Positions 17,647-25,466 of a DNA stretch of 64,000 bases are shown here, piece after piece. Location: contig DIXP01000004.1 of assembly GCA_002436065.1 (NCBI GenBank), forward strand, positions 29,552-93,551, given 5' to 3'. Made by a program: the position numbers and the translations under genes. The stretch comes from Chloroflexi bacterium UBA6077 (lineage in GTDB: Bacteria > Chloroflexota > UBA6077). Numbering within the stretch: the first letter of the stretch is position 1; the number at the start of each line of letters is the position of its first letter. The notes under the pieces were generated by a model. The model worked only from the letters and a program-made list of their open reading frames with translations, had not been told where the DNA came from and did no database searches.

Positions 17647-18032
17647 TCGACAACGAGAGGGCCATAACCCCCGAGGCTTTGCAGGAGGAGGTGAAGATCC
17701 TCTTCAACAGCGGATACCGGCTGGTGACCGCCACCTGCCTTGATCAGGGAGAGAACTTCGAGATCCTGTACCACTTCGACAAAGATCTAAAGATGCTGAA
17801 CCTCCGAATGGTCTTCCCGAAGGAGCAGGAGATTCCCAGCATTACAACGACCTATCTCGCAGCCTTCCTCATCGAGAACGAGATGAAGGAGCTGTTCAAC
17901 GTCAATATCTCCGGCATAGCCATAGACTATGGTGGAAAGCTGCTGGTGACCGAGGAGACCATGGGGACGCCGATGTTGAAGTCGGTGCAGGTGCCGTCGG
18001 TGGCCGCCGGTCCCAATGGGGGTGCCAAATGA
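17643..18032 (+). CDS. echD: Ech-type hydrogenase subunit D (NuoC/30-kDa-like)
   Basis: 129 residues from GTG 17643, overlapping echC by 4 nt and echE by 4 nt. It matches the small NuoC-like fold: GYRLVTATCLDQGENFEILY, FPKEQEIPSITTTYLAAFLI then ENEMKELFNV. It is a structural partner of the large subunit and has no cofactor of its own. Confidence 0.85.
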   Translation: MIDNERAITPEALQEEVKILFNSGYRLVTATCLDQGENFEILYHFDKDLKMLNLRMVFPKEQEIPSITTTYLAAFLIENEMKELFNVNISGIAIDYGGKLLVTEETMGTPMLKSVQVPSVAAGPNGGAK

Positions 18033-19108
18033 GCAGGCAGACAATAGTACCGTTCGGGCCTCAGCATCCGGTGCTGCCGGAGCCGATTCAGCTGAAGCTG
18101 ACCCTGGAGGACGAGAAGGTCGTTGGAGTGCTTCCGGCTTTCGGCTACTGCCACCGGGGCGTCGAGAAGGCGGGCGAGATCAACGACATCCAGCAGAACG
18201 TCTTCCTGGTGGAGCGGATCTGCGGGATCTGCAGCTTCACCCACGCCCTCTGCTACTGTGAGGGGCTGGAGAAGATGATGGGCGTGGAGGTGCCGGCCCG
18301 CGCAAAGTACCTGCGCACCTTCTGGACGGAGTTGCACAGGGTCCACAGCCACCTGCTGTGGCTGGGGTTGTTGGCCGACGCTTTCGGCTTCGAGAGCCTC
18401 TTTATGGAGATCTGGAAGCATCGAGAGATGGTGATGGACCTGCAGGAGAAGACCTCCGGCCACCGGGTCATCATCTCCACCTGCACCATTGGCGGCGTTC
18501 GCCGGGATGTCAGCGACGAGCATCTGAGCGAGACGCTATCTACCTTGAAGGTAGTGCAGGCGGAGTTGGACAAGTGTGCCAGGGTGCTATCCAAGGACTA
18601 CACGGTGCGCCAGCGGTGCATGGGCGTGGGGGTCATGACCAGGGAGCAGGCAGTGGCGCTGGGCGCGGTTGGGCCTGTTGCCAGGGGTAGCGGGGTCGGC
18701 CAGGATGCCAGGCAGACGGGCTACGCGGCCTACAGCGACCTGAAGTTCGAGCCGGTGGTGGAGACGGCGGGTGACTGCTATGCCAGGGCCCTGGTGCGGC
18801 TGCGGGAGACCTACCAGGCGATGGACCTGATCCGCCAGGTGATCGACAAGATGCCCGCAGGGGAGTTGGCGACCAAGGTGAAGGGCAACCCCAGCGGTGA
18901 GGTGGTGATGCGGGTGGAGCAGCCGCGAGGCGAGTGCGTGTACTACCTCAAGGGGAACGGCACGAAGAACCTGGAGAGGATGCGGGTGAGGACTCCAACC
19001 TATGCCAACATCCCGACCCTGCTTGTGACGCTGCCGGGGTCCATGCTGGCCGATGTGCCCATCATCACGCTGGCCATCGATCCGTGCTTCAGCTGCACCG
19101 AGCGGTAG
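18029..19108 (+). CDS. echE: Ech-type hydrogenase large subunit with NiFe site
   Basis: 359 residues. Both NiFe-binding cysteine pairs are present: ERICGICSFTHA (C65, C68) and DPCFSCTER at the extreme C-terminus (C353, C356). This separates it from NuoD homologues, which lack them. GYCHRGVEKAGE and HRVHSHLLWLGL are further family landmarks. The C-terminus stops right after the second motif, with only three residues beyond C356. Some NiFe enzymes carry a cleavable tail here, but Ech-type large subunits often do not. ATGA overlap with echD. Confidence 0.92.
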   Translation: MSRQTIVPFGPQHPVLPEPIQLKLTLEDEKVVGVLPAFGYCHRGVEKAGEINDIQQNVFLVERICGICSFTHALCYCEGLEKMMGVEVPARAKYLRTFWTELHRVHSHLLWLGLLADAFGFESLFMEIWKHREMVMDLQEKTSGHRVIISTCTIGGVRRDVSDEHLSETLSTLKVVQAELDKCARVLSKDYTVRQRCMGVGVMTREQAVALGAVGPVARGSGVGQDARQTGYAAYSDLKFEPVVETAGDCYARALVRLRETYQAMDLIRQVIDKMPAGELATKVKGNPSGEVVMRVEQPRGECVYYLKGNGTKNLERMRVRTPTYANIPTLLVTLPGSMLADVPIITLAIDPCFSCTER

Positions 19109-19132
19109 GGTAGAGACGAAAGGAGCAGGAAA

Positions 19133-19498
19133 ATGGCTTGGTTCTTACCGGGAGTCCTGAGCAATCTGTTTGGCGGCCCTGCCACGCGGCTCTATCCTGT
19201 CCAGAAGAGGGAGCCATTTGCCGGGGCGAGGGGGCACATAGAGTTCGACTCGACTAAGTGTAACCTGTGCACCCTGTGCTCCAGGCGGTGCCCCGCCGCG
19301 GCGATAGAGGTGGACCGGCCGGGGAAGAAGTACACCTTCTGGCCATTCCGCTGCATCGTGTGCGAGGCGTGCATCGAGGCATGCCCCAGGAAGGCCATCA
19401 CCTTGAAAGGCGAGTGGCGGGCACCAGCCTATGCCAAGCCGACCGAGGTGTACGACGTGGTCGTGCCGGAGAAGCCAACGGCAGCCAAGGCGGAATAG
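19133..19498 (+). CDS. echF: Ech-type hydrogenase ferredoxin subunit
   Basis: 121 residues with two [4Fe-4S] motifs: CNLCTLCSRRCP (C43, C46, C49, C53) and CIVCEACIEACP (C74, C77, C80, C84). It accepts electrons from soluble ferredoxin and feeds the small subunit. ATG 19133 is preceded by AAAGGAGCAGG. It is the last gene of the operon; a strong hairpin follows 8 nt after the stop. Confidence 0.9.
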   Translation: MAWFLPGVLSNLFGGPATRLYPVQKREPFAGARGHIEFDSTKCNLCTLCSRRCPAAAIEVDRPGKKYTFWPFRCIVCEACIEACPRKAITLKGEWRAPAYAKPTEVYDVVVPEKPTAAKAE

Positions 19499-19506
19499 AG
19501 AGACTG

Positions 19507-19547
19507 AACTGGAAGGCCCAAGGGCTCAGCCCTTGGGCCTTCCAGTT
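19507..19547. terminator. Bidirectional hairpin between echF and MGMT
   Basis: An 18-bp perfect stem: AACTGGAAGGCCCAAGGG at 19507-19524 pairs with CCCTTGGGCCTTCCAGTT at 19530-19547, around a 5-nt loop. It closes the ech operon on the plus strand, and its right arm contains the 3' end of the convergent MGMT gene. There is no long T run, so it may act with Rho or as an mRNA stabiliser. Confidence 0.7.
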
Positions 19548-20041
19548 GCTTCCATTTGTAGAAGACGCTGTTTCTGGTCCAGCCCACCGCCGAAGCCCAC
19601 GAGGCTGCCCTTGCTGCCCACTACCCTGTGGCAAGGTATCACGATGGGGATGGGATTGGCGGCCATGGCTCCTCCGACGGCTCGGTACGCCCTGGGCGAT
19701 CCCGCCTCTTCGGCCAACTCCCCATAGGTCCGGGTTTGACCGTAGGGGATCTGGGCGCAGAGCGTCCACACCCTCTGCCAGAAGGTGGGGGTGTTGGGTA
19801 GATCCAGGGGGATGTCGGCGAAGTCCGTTGGGTTGCCCGCCAGGTAGTCCAGCAGGCGTGCCTGTAGTTCGGGCCATGCGCTGCTTTCCTGGTAGACGCC
19901 GTCCGGCCAAGCGGAGCATAGCCGGGACCAGGCTGCTTCCTCGGAGGGTTGGGGGAGGGTGAGCCCCGCCAGTCCGCGGCGGGATACCGCCAGGCCGATC
20001 CAACCCCAGTCCGAGGCGAAGACGGAGAGACGAGTTGCCAT
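19526..20041 (-). CDS. ogt: Methylated-DNA-protein cysteine methyltransferase
   Basis: 171 residues from ATG 20041 (the frame runs further up but lacks homology). The alkyl-accepting cysteine C137 lies in the hallmark PIPIVIPCHRVVGSKGSLVG. The DNA-binding helix region (PTFWQRVWTLCAQIPYGQTR, TYGELAEEAGSPRAYRAVGG) is intact. It repairs O6-alkylguanine by a one-way transfer to the cysteine. The last residues (MEATGRPKG) are encoded within the terminator hairpin. Confidence 0.92.
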   Translation of the reverse strand: MATRLSVFASDWGWIGLAVSRRGLAGLTLPQPSEEAAWSRLCSAWPDGVYQESSAWPELQARLLDYLAGNPTDFADIPLDLPNTPTFWQRVWTLCAQIPYGQTRTYGELAEEAGSPRAYRAVGGAMAANPIPIVIPCHRVVGSKGSLVGFGGGLDQKQRLLQMEATGRPKG

Positions 20042-20188
20042 GCAAGAGACCTCCGGCCGCCTCTCCGCGGAGAAAGCGGCGAGTGTATGGGTTAATATAC
20101 GATGGGCGGGCTTGAGAGGCAAGCAGCTTGTGGGGACGGGGCGCGGTGTTACGGTTTCCGGATTGATGCGTTGAGATGGAGGATAGGG

Positions 20189-20785
20189 GTGGCTAACGCC
20201 AGTGAGATCGAGTTGAAGCAGTTCTCGGTTGGACCGATGGACAACAACGTCTACCTGCTGGTGTGTCCCGAGACGAGGGAGAGTGTCCTGGTGGATGCCG
20301 CGAACGAGCCGGAAAGGATCTTGCAGGAGGTGGATGGCACGCGGGTAAGGTGCATCCTGCAGACCCACGGGCATGGTGACCACACACAGGCGCTTGTGGC
20401 GGTGAAGGCCGCGCTGGGAGCCCCGGTTGGGGTCCATCAGGGGGACGCGGGGCTGTTGCCGGTGGTGCCGGATTTCCACCTGGGAGATGGCGATAGGATA
20501 GCCTTCGGGAACAGGCAGTTGACGGTCATCCACACGCCGGGGCATACCCCGGGGAGCGTCTGCTTCCTGATAGGCGGCTACCTGATAGCGGGTGACACCC
20601 TGTTCCCAGGAGGGCCAGGGAAGACGGCTACGAAGCTGGGCAACTTCCCGTTGATCATCGAGAGCATACGTACTAAGCTGTTGACCCTGTCGGAGGATAC
20701 GCAGGTGCTCCCAGGCCACGGCAAGGGCACCACCATCGGGGCGGAGAAGCCGCACCTGGACGAGTGGATTGCTCGGGGTTGGTAG
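20189..20785 (+). CDS. Metallo-beta-lactamase-fold hydrolase (glyoxalase II-like)
   Basis: 198 residues from GTG 20189 with GGAGG 6 nt upstream; the frame is open from 20102 but the upstream part looks random. Metal ligands: QTHGHGDHTQA (HxHxDH), TPGHTPGS, IAGDTLFPGG and LPGHGKGT. It resembles small glyoxalase II or YcbL-type thioesterases acting on thioesters such as S-lactoylglutathione analogues. Confidence 0.85.
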   Translation: MANASEIELKQFSVGPMDNNVYLLVCPETRESVLVDAANEPERILQEVDGTRVRCILQTHGHGDHTQALVAVKAALGAPVGVHQGDAGLLPVVPDFHLGDGDRIAFGNRQLTVIHTPGHTPGSVCFLIGGYLIAGDTLFPGGPGKTATKLGNFPLIIESIRTKLLTLSEDTQVLPGHGKGTTIGAEKPHLDEWIARGW

Positions 20786-20876
20786 CTGGACCTGTTTCTG
20801 CAGCCTGGAAAGGCGTTGTGCTAGAATGCTCGCGTCCGGCGCGTGCCGCCAGCGGTGGCGGCAGCCGTTGATGTAG

Positions 20877-22295
20877 TTGTTGGAGGTCATCCCAGGGGTG
20901 CCCAAGAACCCCTCTTCACCCAGCCGGTCTGGCGGCTGGTCCACAAGCAAGAAGCTCCTGGCAGGGCTGGTAGGCGTTTCGTTCCTGGTGTTCGTCGCGG
21001 GGAGCTTCGTCTTCGCATATTTCTTCCTGTTCACTGCTTCGGCGCAGGTGTCGCAGAGTGGCATCCCCAAGATCAGCGTGTCTCCCCTCCTGCCGAATAT
21101 CCCTGGTGTGCCGACGCAGACCGCCGAGCAGAAGGGTAGCTCCGGTCCAGCGGAGGAGCCGGCCGACAAGCGGAGGATCAACATCCTGCTGCTGGGGGTG
21201 GACCAGCGGGACGACGAGCGGGGCGTGCCCACCCGAAGCGACAGCATGATCGTGGTCAGCATCGACCAGGATAAGAAGACCGCCGCGATGATATCGTTCC
21301 CACGCGACCTGTGGGTGGAGATACCGGGTTTTGCCCCGAACCGGCTCAACGTGCCCAACTTCCTGGGCGATGCCAACAAGGTGCCGGGGGGCGGCCCCGC
21401 GCTCGCGATGAAGACCATGGAACACAACTTTGGTCTGAAGATAGACTACTACGCGAGGGTGAACTTCAGGGGCTTCGAGAAGATAGTGGACACTCTGGGA
21501 GGGGTAACGATCGACGTGGAGCGGGCGATTGTCGACAACGAGTACCCCACTGAGGACTACGAGACGATGCGCATCTACATACCGGCCGGCGTCCAGCATA
21601 TGAATGGCAAGGTGGCGCTGCAGTATGCCCGGTCTCGCCACAGCGAGAGCGATTTCGGTCGGGCGAAGCGGCAGCAGATGGTGCTGCTGGCTATTCGGGA
21701 GAAGGCGCTGGCGCTGGATGTGATACCGAGGCTTCCGTCTTTGATGGGCACCCTGAAGGATATGGTGGATACCGACATACCCCCTCAGGAGATCCTGCGG
21801 CTGGCCGTGCTGGCCAAGGATATAGATAGCAAGGGCATTGGCAACCTGGTGATCGACGACAAGCTGGTGACGCCCTTCCGGGGTGAAGGTGGGGCGGACC
21901 TGTTATCACCGAATACGGCCGAGATCAAGGCGGCCATAGCGGCGCTCCTGTCGGACCCGGCACTCAAGGCAGAGGCGGCCAAGATCGAGGTGGCCAACGG
22001 GAGCGGCACGGCGGGACTGGCGACCAAGACCGGCGAGTACCTGATGTCTCAAGGCGTGGAAAAGGTAACAGTCACCAGCGCCGACAGGAACGACTACAAG
22101 AAGACACAGATCATCCTCAACGACTCGGATAAGAAGACCACGGCTGTTTTCCTGGCCGATGCTCTCGGGCTGGGGAATCAGACCATCGTGCCGCGCGGCG
22201 CTGCCGGCGCCTCCACTTCCACTACCTTCGGGGCTTCGACTGCTGTCCCCGACATCCTGGTGATCCTTGGGCAGGACTTCAATCTGCCCGAGTAG
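20877..22295 (+). CDS. LytR-CpsA-Psr family glycopolymer ligase with LytR_C domain
   Basis: 472 residues. One N-terminal membrane anchor (about 25-47, LLAGLVGVSFLVFVAGSFVF). The LCP domain shows GVPTRSDSMIVVSID, SFPRDLWVEIPGFAPNRLN and QYARSRHSESDFGRAKRQQ, whose Arg and Asp residues bind the polyprenyl pyrophosphate. The C-terminal LytR_C module starts near IEVANGSGTAGLATKTGEYL. LCP enzymes attach cell-wall polymers or capsular polysaccharide, consistent with the EPS cluster nearby. The start is uncertain (TTG 20877 or a GTG seven codons later). A -10-like TAGAAT lies at 20822. Confidence 0.88.
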   Translation: MLEVIPGVPKNPSSPSRSGGWSTSKKLLAGLVGVSFLVFVAGSFVFAYFFLFTASAQVSQSGIPKISVSPLLPNIPGVPTQTAEQKGSSGPAEEPADKRRINILLLGVDQRDDERGVPTRSDSMIVVSIDQDKKTAAMISFPRDLWVEIPGFAPNRLNVPNFLGDANKVPGGGPALAMKTMEHNFGLKIDYYARVNFRGFEKIVDTLGGVTIDVERAIVDNEYPTEDYETMRIYIPAGVQHMNGKVALQYARSRHSESDFGRAKRQQMVLLAIREKALALDVIPRLPSLMGTLKDMVDTDIPPQEILRLAVLAKDIDSKGIGNLVIDDKLVTPFRGEGGADLLSPNTAEIKAAIAALLSDPALKAEAAKIEVANGSGTAGLATKTGEYLMSQGVEKVTVTSADRNDYKKTQIILNDSDKKTTAVFLADALGLGNQTIVPRGAAGASTSTTFGASTAVPDILVILGQDFNLPE

Positions 22296-22461
22296 AGCCA
22301 TTCGACTGCGTGCCTCCTTTGCCTCCCTTTTATCGATACTGCTTTGCCTTGCCTTGAACAGTTGATGACGCCCGATGGGGTGGGCTAAAGTATTGTCAGC
22401 GACTTGGAGGTGTGGGAGTGGCCTGATGCGGTAGAGGCGGTTGGGCCCGGTGCGCTGAGGG

Positions 22462-22625
22462 GAGGGATGGGGCTACCTGTAACAGGAGATCCTTCGCTGG
22501 CGCTCAGGATGACAGGGTAGGGCCACGCAGGATGACAGGGTAGGGCTCAGGATGACACCGATGAAGGCGCTCAGGGTGATACCGACGGGGATTGCTCAGG
22601 ATGACAGGACATGGGGGCTCAGGAT
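22462..22625. repeat. Dispersed CTCAGGATGACA repeat array
   Basis: CTACCTGTAACAGGAGATCC, then TTCGCTGGCGCTCAGGATGACA, followed by four shortened repeats of CAGGATGACA-type sequence running into the fdhD start. Read on the minus strand, such elements give VILSAAKDL-like peptides that are a frequent annotation artefact. Confidence 0.75.
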
Positions 22626-23409
22626 GATGGAACCGCTCGGCGGCCCTCCAACTGGAGGGGCGGCGTTAGGTTGGAGCGAGCAGGATGGATGGCGGTCCTT
22701 GGTCGGGAGACTGGGGCGAGAGGCGGCGCTCACCCTCTATTTGGATGGGATGGAGCTTGCCACCCTGCTGTGTACGCCGGGAGAGCTGAACTGCCTGGTG
22801 GTTGGGTTCCTGGCCGACGAGGGTCTCATTGAAGGGCTGGCGGACATCAGCCTCCTGCGGGTGTGCGAGGAGGAGGGCGTCGCGGACGTCCGGCTCGTGA
22901 CGCCACGGGAGGTGGCGGCCAAACGCATTCTCACCTCCGGTTGTGGTGGTGGTGTGACCTTCGACGAGGGGAGCGAGTTGGCACCAGTGTCGTCCGGGGT
23001 TACGGTCGCTCCTAAGAAGCTGCTGGCGGGCATGAGGCGGCTGCTGCGGTCCGGTGGGGATCCAAGCGATAGGGGAGGGTTGCACGCGTCGGCGCTGTTC
23101 GATGGGGATGATTTGTTGGTCGTCTCGCGGGACGTGGGTCGCCACAACACGCTGGACAAGATCCGCGGCGAATGCATTTTGAGGGGCATGGAGACGCGGG
23201 ATAGGCTGCTGCTAACGACGGGCAGGGTCTCCTCTGAGATGATAGTGAAGGCTGCGAGGATGGGCGTGCCGATAGTGGCCTCGGTGAACTCGCCCACAGA
23301 CAGGGCGGTGGGGCTGGCGGGGCGGCTGGGCATCGCTGTTGTGGGGTACGTCCGCGGGGGACGGCTCACCGTGTACTCGTGCCCCGAGCGGCTTGGGTGT
23401 GGCGGGTAG
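22624..23409 (+). CDS. fdhD: FdhD: sulfurtransferase for formate dehydrogenase
   Basis: 261 residues if started at ATG 22624; an ATG at 22552 lies inside the repeat array and is probably not used. Family landmarks: LTLYLDGMELATLLCTPGEL, ILTSGCGGGVTF with the conserved cysteine, GGLHASALFD, VSRDVGRHNTLDKIRG and LTTGRVSSEMIVKAARMGVP. FdhD delivers sulfur to the molybdenum/tungsten cofactor of formate dehydrogenase. The CxxC pair known from the E. coli protein is reduced here to a single cysteine followed by GGG. No formate dehydrogenase gene is in the window, although an Ech hydrogenase is nearby. Confidence 0.9.
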   Translation: MMEPLGGPPTGGAALGWSEQDGWRSLVGRLGREAALTLYLDGMELATLLCTPGELNCLVVGFLADEGLIEGLADISLLRVCEEEGVADVRLVTPREVAAKRILTSGCGGGVTFDEGSELAPVSSGVTVAPKKLLAGMRRLLRSGGDPSDRGGLHASALFDGDDLLVVSRDVGRHNTLDKIRGECILRGMETRDRLLLTTGRVSSEMIVKAARMGVPIVASVNSPTDRAVGLAGRLGIAVVGYVRGGRLTVYSCPERLGCGG

Positions 23410-23419
23410 CGCTGCGTTG

Positions 23420-23545
23420 GGGAGATAAGGGGCTACGTGGAACAGGAGATCCTTCGGCGCTGCGGCACCTCAGGATGACAGGGACGAGGCGGCACCTCAG
23501 GATGACAGGGACGAGGCGGCACCTCAGGATGACACCGGGTGGGGT
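23420..23545. repeat. Dispersed repeat with three 27-bp tandem units
   Basis: GTGGAACAGGAGATCCTTCG begins the element. A 27-bp unit starting GGCACCTCAGGATGACAGGG then begins at 23464, 23491 and 23518. The unit length is a multiple of three, giving a spurious repeating frame. Confidence 0.8.
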
Positions 23546-23586
23546 AGGGGGCAGTTGGCTGAGGAGGTGACATAATTAGCGGGCGT

Positions 23587-24267
23587 TTGGGTGTGTGTGT
23601 GGAGACTGTGCAGCTTCCTGCATGGGCGACCTGGAACGCGAGGGCGAGCGGGGTGGGGTTTGCGCTCTTCTCGCTACTCACTGCGTTGGTGCAGGTGCGA
23701 TGGACCGAGGGGATAGACCGCGCGGTGGCCCAGTGGGTGGCCGACTTCTCCTGGGAGCCGCTGGGCTGGTGGTCGGGTTTGGCGGCGGTCCTGGTGTCGG
23801 CGGAGGCGTCGGTACTGTACGGGGGTTTGGCGGCGCTGTTGTTGTGGCGTGTGGGGTTAGGGTGGTGGTCGCTGGCGCCTCTCGCCTTCCTGCTGGCCTT
23901 CCCGGTGGAGTTCGGGATGAAGCTGACCGTGGACCAGCCGCTGGTGCTCCCTGAGTGGGTCCGGCCCGGCTACCACTACCCGCTCATCTCGGTCGTTCCC
24001 AGGGGGAGCTTCCCCAGCGGCCACGCGCTGCGGAGCGGCTACCTGTGCGTCTTCGCGGGGGTGATGCTGTGGCAACTGGGAGGGCCGAGGCTGCGTGGTG
24101 CCGCGCTGGGTATGGTTCCACTGCTGATGCTGTTGGGCATCACTCGCATCTACATGGGCTATCACTGGACCAGCGACGTGGTGGCCGGCCTGGCCCTTGG
24201 GATGGCTATCGCTTTCCTGGTGGCACCGGTCCTGGCAGAGCGGATTGCAGCCAAGAGCGGGAGATAG
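23587..24267 (+). CDS. PAP2-family membrane phosphatase
   Basis: 226 residues with about six membrane helices. Phosphatase motifs: SFPSGHALRSGY (motif 2, PSGH) and TRIYMGYHWTSDVVAG (motif 3, R...H...D). Motif 1 is less regular (MKLTVDQPLVLPEWVRPG). Such enzymes recycle undecaprenyl pyrophosphate or dephosphorylate lipid phosphates, which would suit the adjacent polysaccharide cluster. The start is uncertain: TTG 23587 or one of the GTG codons just after it. Confidence 0.85.
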   Translation: MGVCVETVQLPAWATWNARASGVGFALFSLLTALVQVRWTEGIDRAVAQWVADFSWEPLGWWSGLAAVLVSAEASVLYGGLAALLLWRVGLGWWSLAPLAFLLAFPVEFGMKLTVDQPLVLPEWVRPGYHYPLISVVPRGSFPSGHALRSGYLCVFAGVMLWQLGGPRLRGAALGMVPLLMLLGITRIYMGYHWTSDVVAGLALGMAIAFLVAPVLAERIAAKSGR

Positions 24268-24273
24268 GGTTTC

Positions 24274-25287
24274 CTATCGCCCGCTCATCTTGTTGGCGTA
24301 GTTCTGCTTGTAGTATTCCCAGTACTCGCCGGACTTGAGGGGGCGCCACCAGGCCTCCTGGGAGACGTACCACTCCACGGTTTCGGCAAGACCCTGCTCG
24401 AAGTCGCGAGCCGGCTTCCAGCCCAGGGTGCGTATCTTGGTGCAGTCCAGGGAGTAGCGCCGGTCGTGGCCGGGGCGGTCCTTGACGAACTTGATCAGGG
24501 AGCGAGGCTTCTCCAGCAGGTCCAGCACCTTCCCGACGATCTCCAGATTGGCGCGCTCGTTGCCGCCCCCCAGGTTGTACGCCTCGCCAACCTCGCCGCG
24601 GTGGAGCACAGCGTCGATGCCGCTGCAGTGGTCCAGGACGTAGAGCCAGTCGCGCACTTGCATCCCGTCGCCGTAGATCGGCAGCTCTATGTTGTCCAGG
24701 GCGTTGGTGACCAGGACGGGGATCAGCTTCTCCGGGTACTGGTAGGGGCCGTAGGTGTTGGAGCCGCGGGTGATGAGCACCGGCAGGCCGTAGGTGGTGT
24801 GGTATGCCTGGACCATCATCTCCCCGCCCGCCTTGCTGGCGGAGTAGGGGCTGCGCGGGCAGTGGGGGTCTCCCTCCCTGGAGGATCCGGTGGGGATATC
24901 TCCGTATACCTCATCGGTGCTGACCTGCAGGAATCGCTCGATCCCGTGCCGGCGGGCCGCTTCGAGGAGGACGAAGGTGCCATGGACGTCGGTCTGGATG
25001 AAGCTGCCCGCGTCGAGGATGGAGCGGTCGACGTGGGTCTCGGCGGCGAAGTTGACTATGGCGTCCACCTCGGCCACCAGGCCGTCCACCAGTTGCTGGT
25101 CGCAGATGTCACCCTGCACGAAGCGGTAGTTGGGGTTGTCCTGCACGTCGGCCAGGTTGGCGAGGTTTCCCGCGTAGGTGAGTTTGTCCAGCACGACGAC
25201 CTGGTAGTCTGGGTGCTCGCGGAGCATGTAGCGGGCAAAGTTGCTGCCTATGAAACCGGCGCCGCCGGTGACGAGGAGTCTCCTCAC
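24274..25287 (-). CDS. rmlB: dTDP-glucose 4,6-dehydratase
   Basis: 337 residues, usual family length, GTG start at 25287. An extended SDR: TGGAGFIGSNFAR (NAD-binding glycine motif, 7-19), STDEVYGD (123-130) and SPYSASKAGG with Y148 and K152. It converts dTDP-glucose to dTDP-4-keto-6-deoxyglucose for rhamnose or other deoxysugars. It lies downstream of rmlA on the same strand; rmlC and rmlD are absent from the window. Confidence 0.93.
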   Translation of the reverse strand: MRRLLVTGGAGFIGSNFARYMLREHPDYQVVVLDKLTYAGNLANLADVQDNPNYRFVQGDICDQQLVDGLVAEVDAIVNFAAETHVDRSILDAGSFIQTDVHGTFVLLEAARRHGIERFLQVSTDEVYGDIPTGSSREGDPHCPRSPYSASKAGGEMMVQAYHTTYGLPVLITRGSNTYGPYQYPEKLIPVLVTNALDNIELPIYGDGMQVRDWLYVLDHCSGIDAVLHRGEVGEAYNLGGGNERANLEIVGKVLDLLEKPRSLIKFVKDRPGHDRRYSLDCTKIRTLGWKPARDFEQGLAETVEWYVSQEAWWRPLKSGEYWEYYKQNYANKMSGR

Positions 25288-25302
25288 GGTAAGTACCTCA
25301 TT

Positions 25303-25460
25303 AGCGATTAGCGATCAGCGATCAGCGATCAGCCTTCAGCGGTCAGCTTTCAGCTTTCGGCTTTCGGCTTTCGGCTTTTCGACTGTCGTGGTTGTTCAAT
25401 GATTGGTGTCGTGCAATGCGAAGCTATGCGCGGTCGGCTGATTGCTGAAAGCTGACTGCT
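25303..25460. repeat. Short tandem repeats (GCGATCA / GCTTTCG)
   Basis: TTAGCGATTAGCGATCAGCG repeated in units of about seven bases passes into TCAGCTTTCAGCTTTCGGCT units, then GCTGAAAGCTGACTGCTGAT near 25450. Similar pieces occur at 31535-31640 and 31975-32010. It fills the rmlA-rmlB gap. Confidence 0.75.
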
Positions 25461-25466
25461 GATAGC

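Noticed and set aside
22552..22623. Upstream ATG extension of fdhD
   Set aside because: Those 24 codons lie in the dispersed CTCAGGATGACA repeat array and are not part of the FdhD family.
23455..23545. Possible CRISPR array (regular 27-bp units)
   Set aside because: The three units are directly contiguous with no unique spacers and belong to a dispersed intergenic repeat; no cas genes are present.
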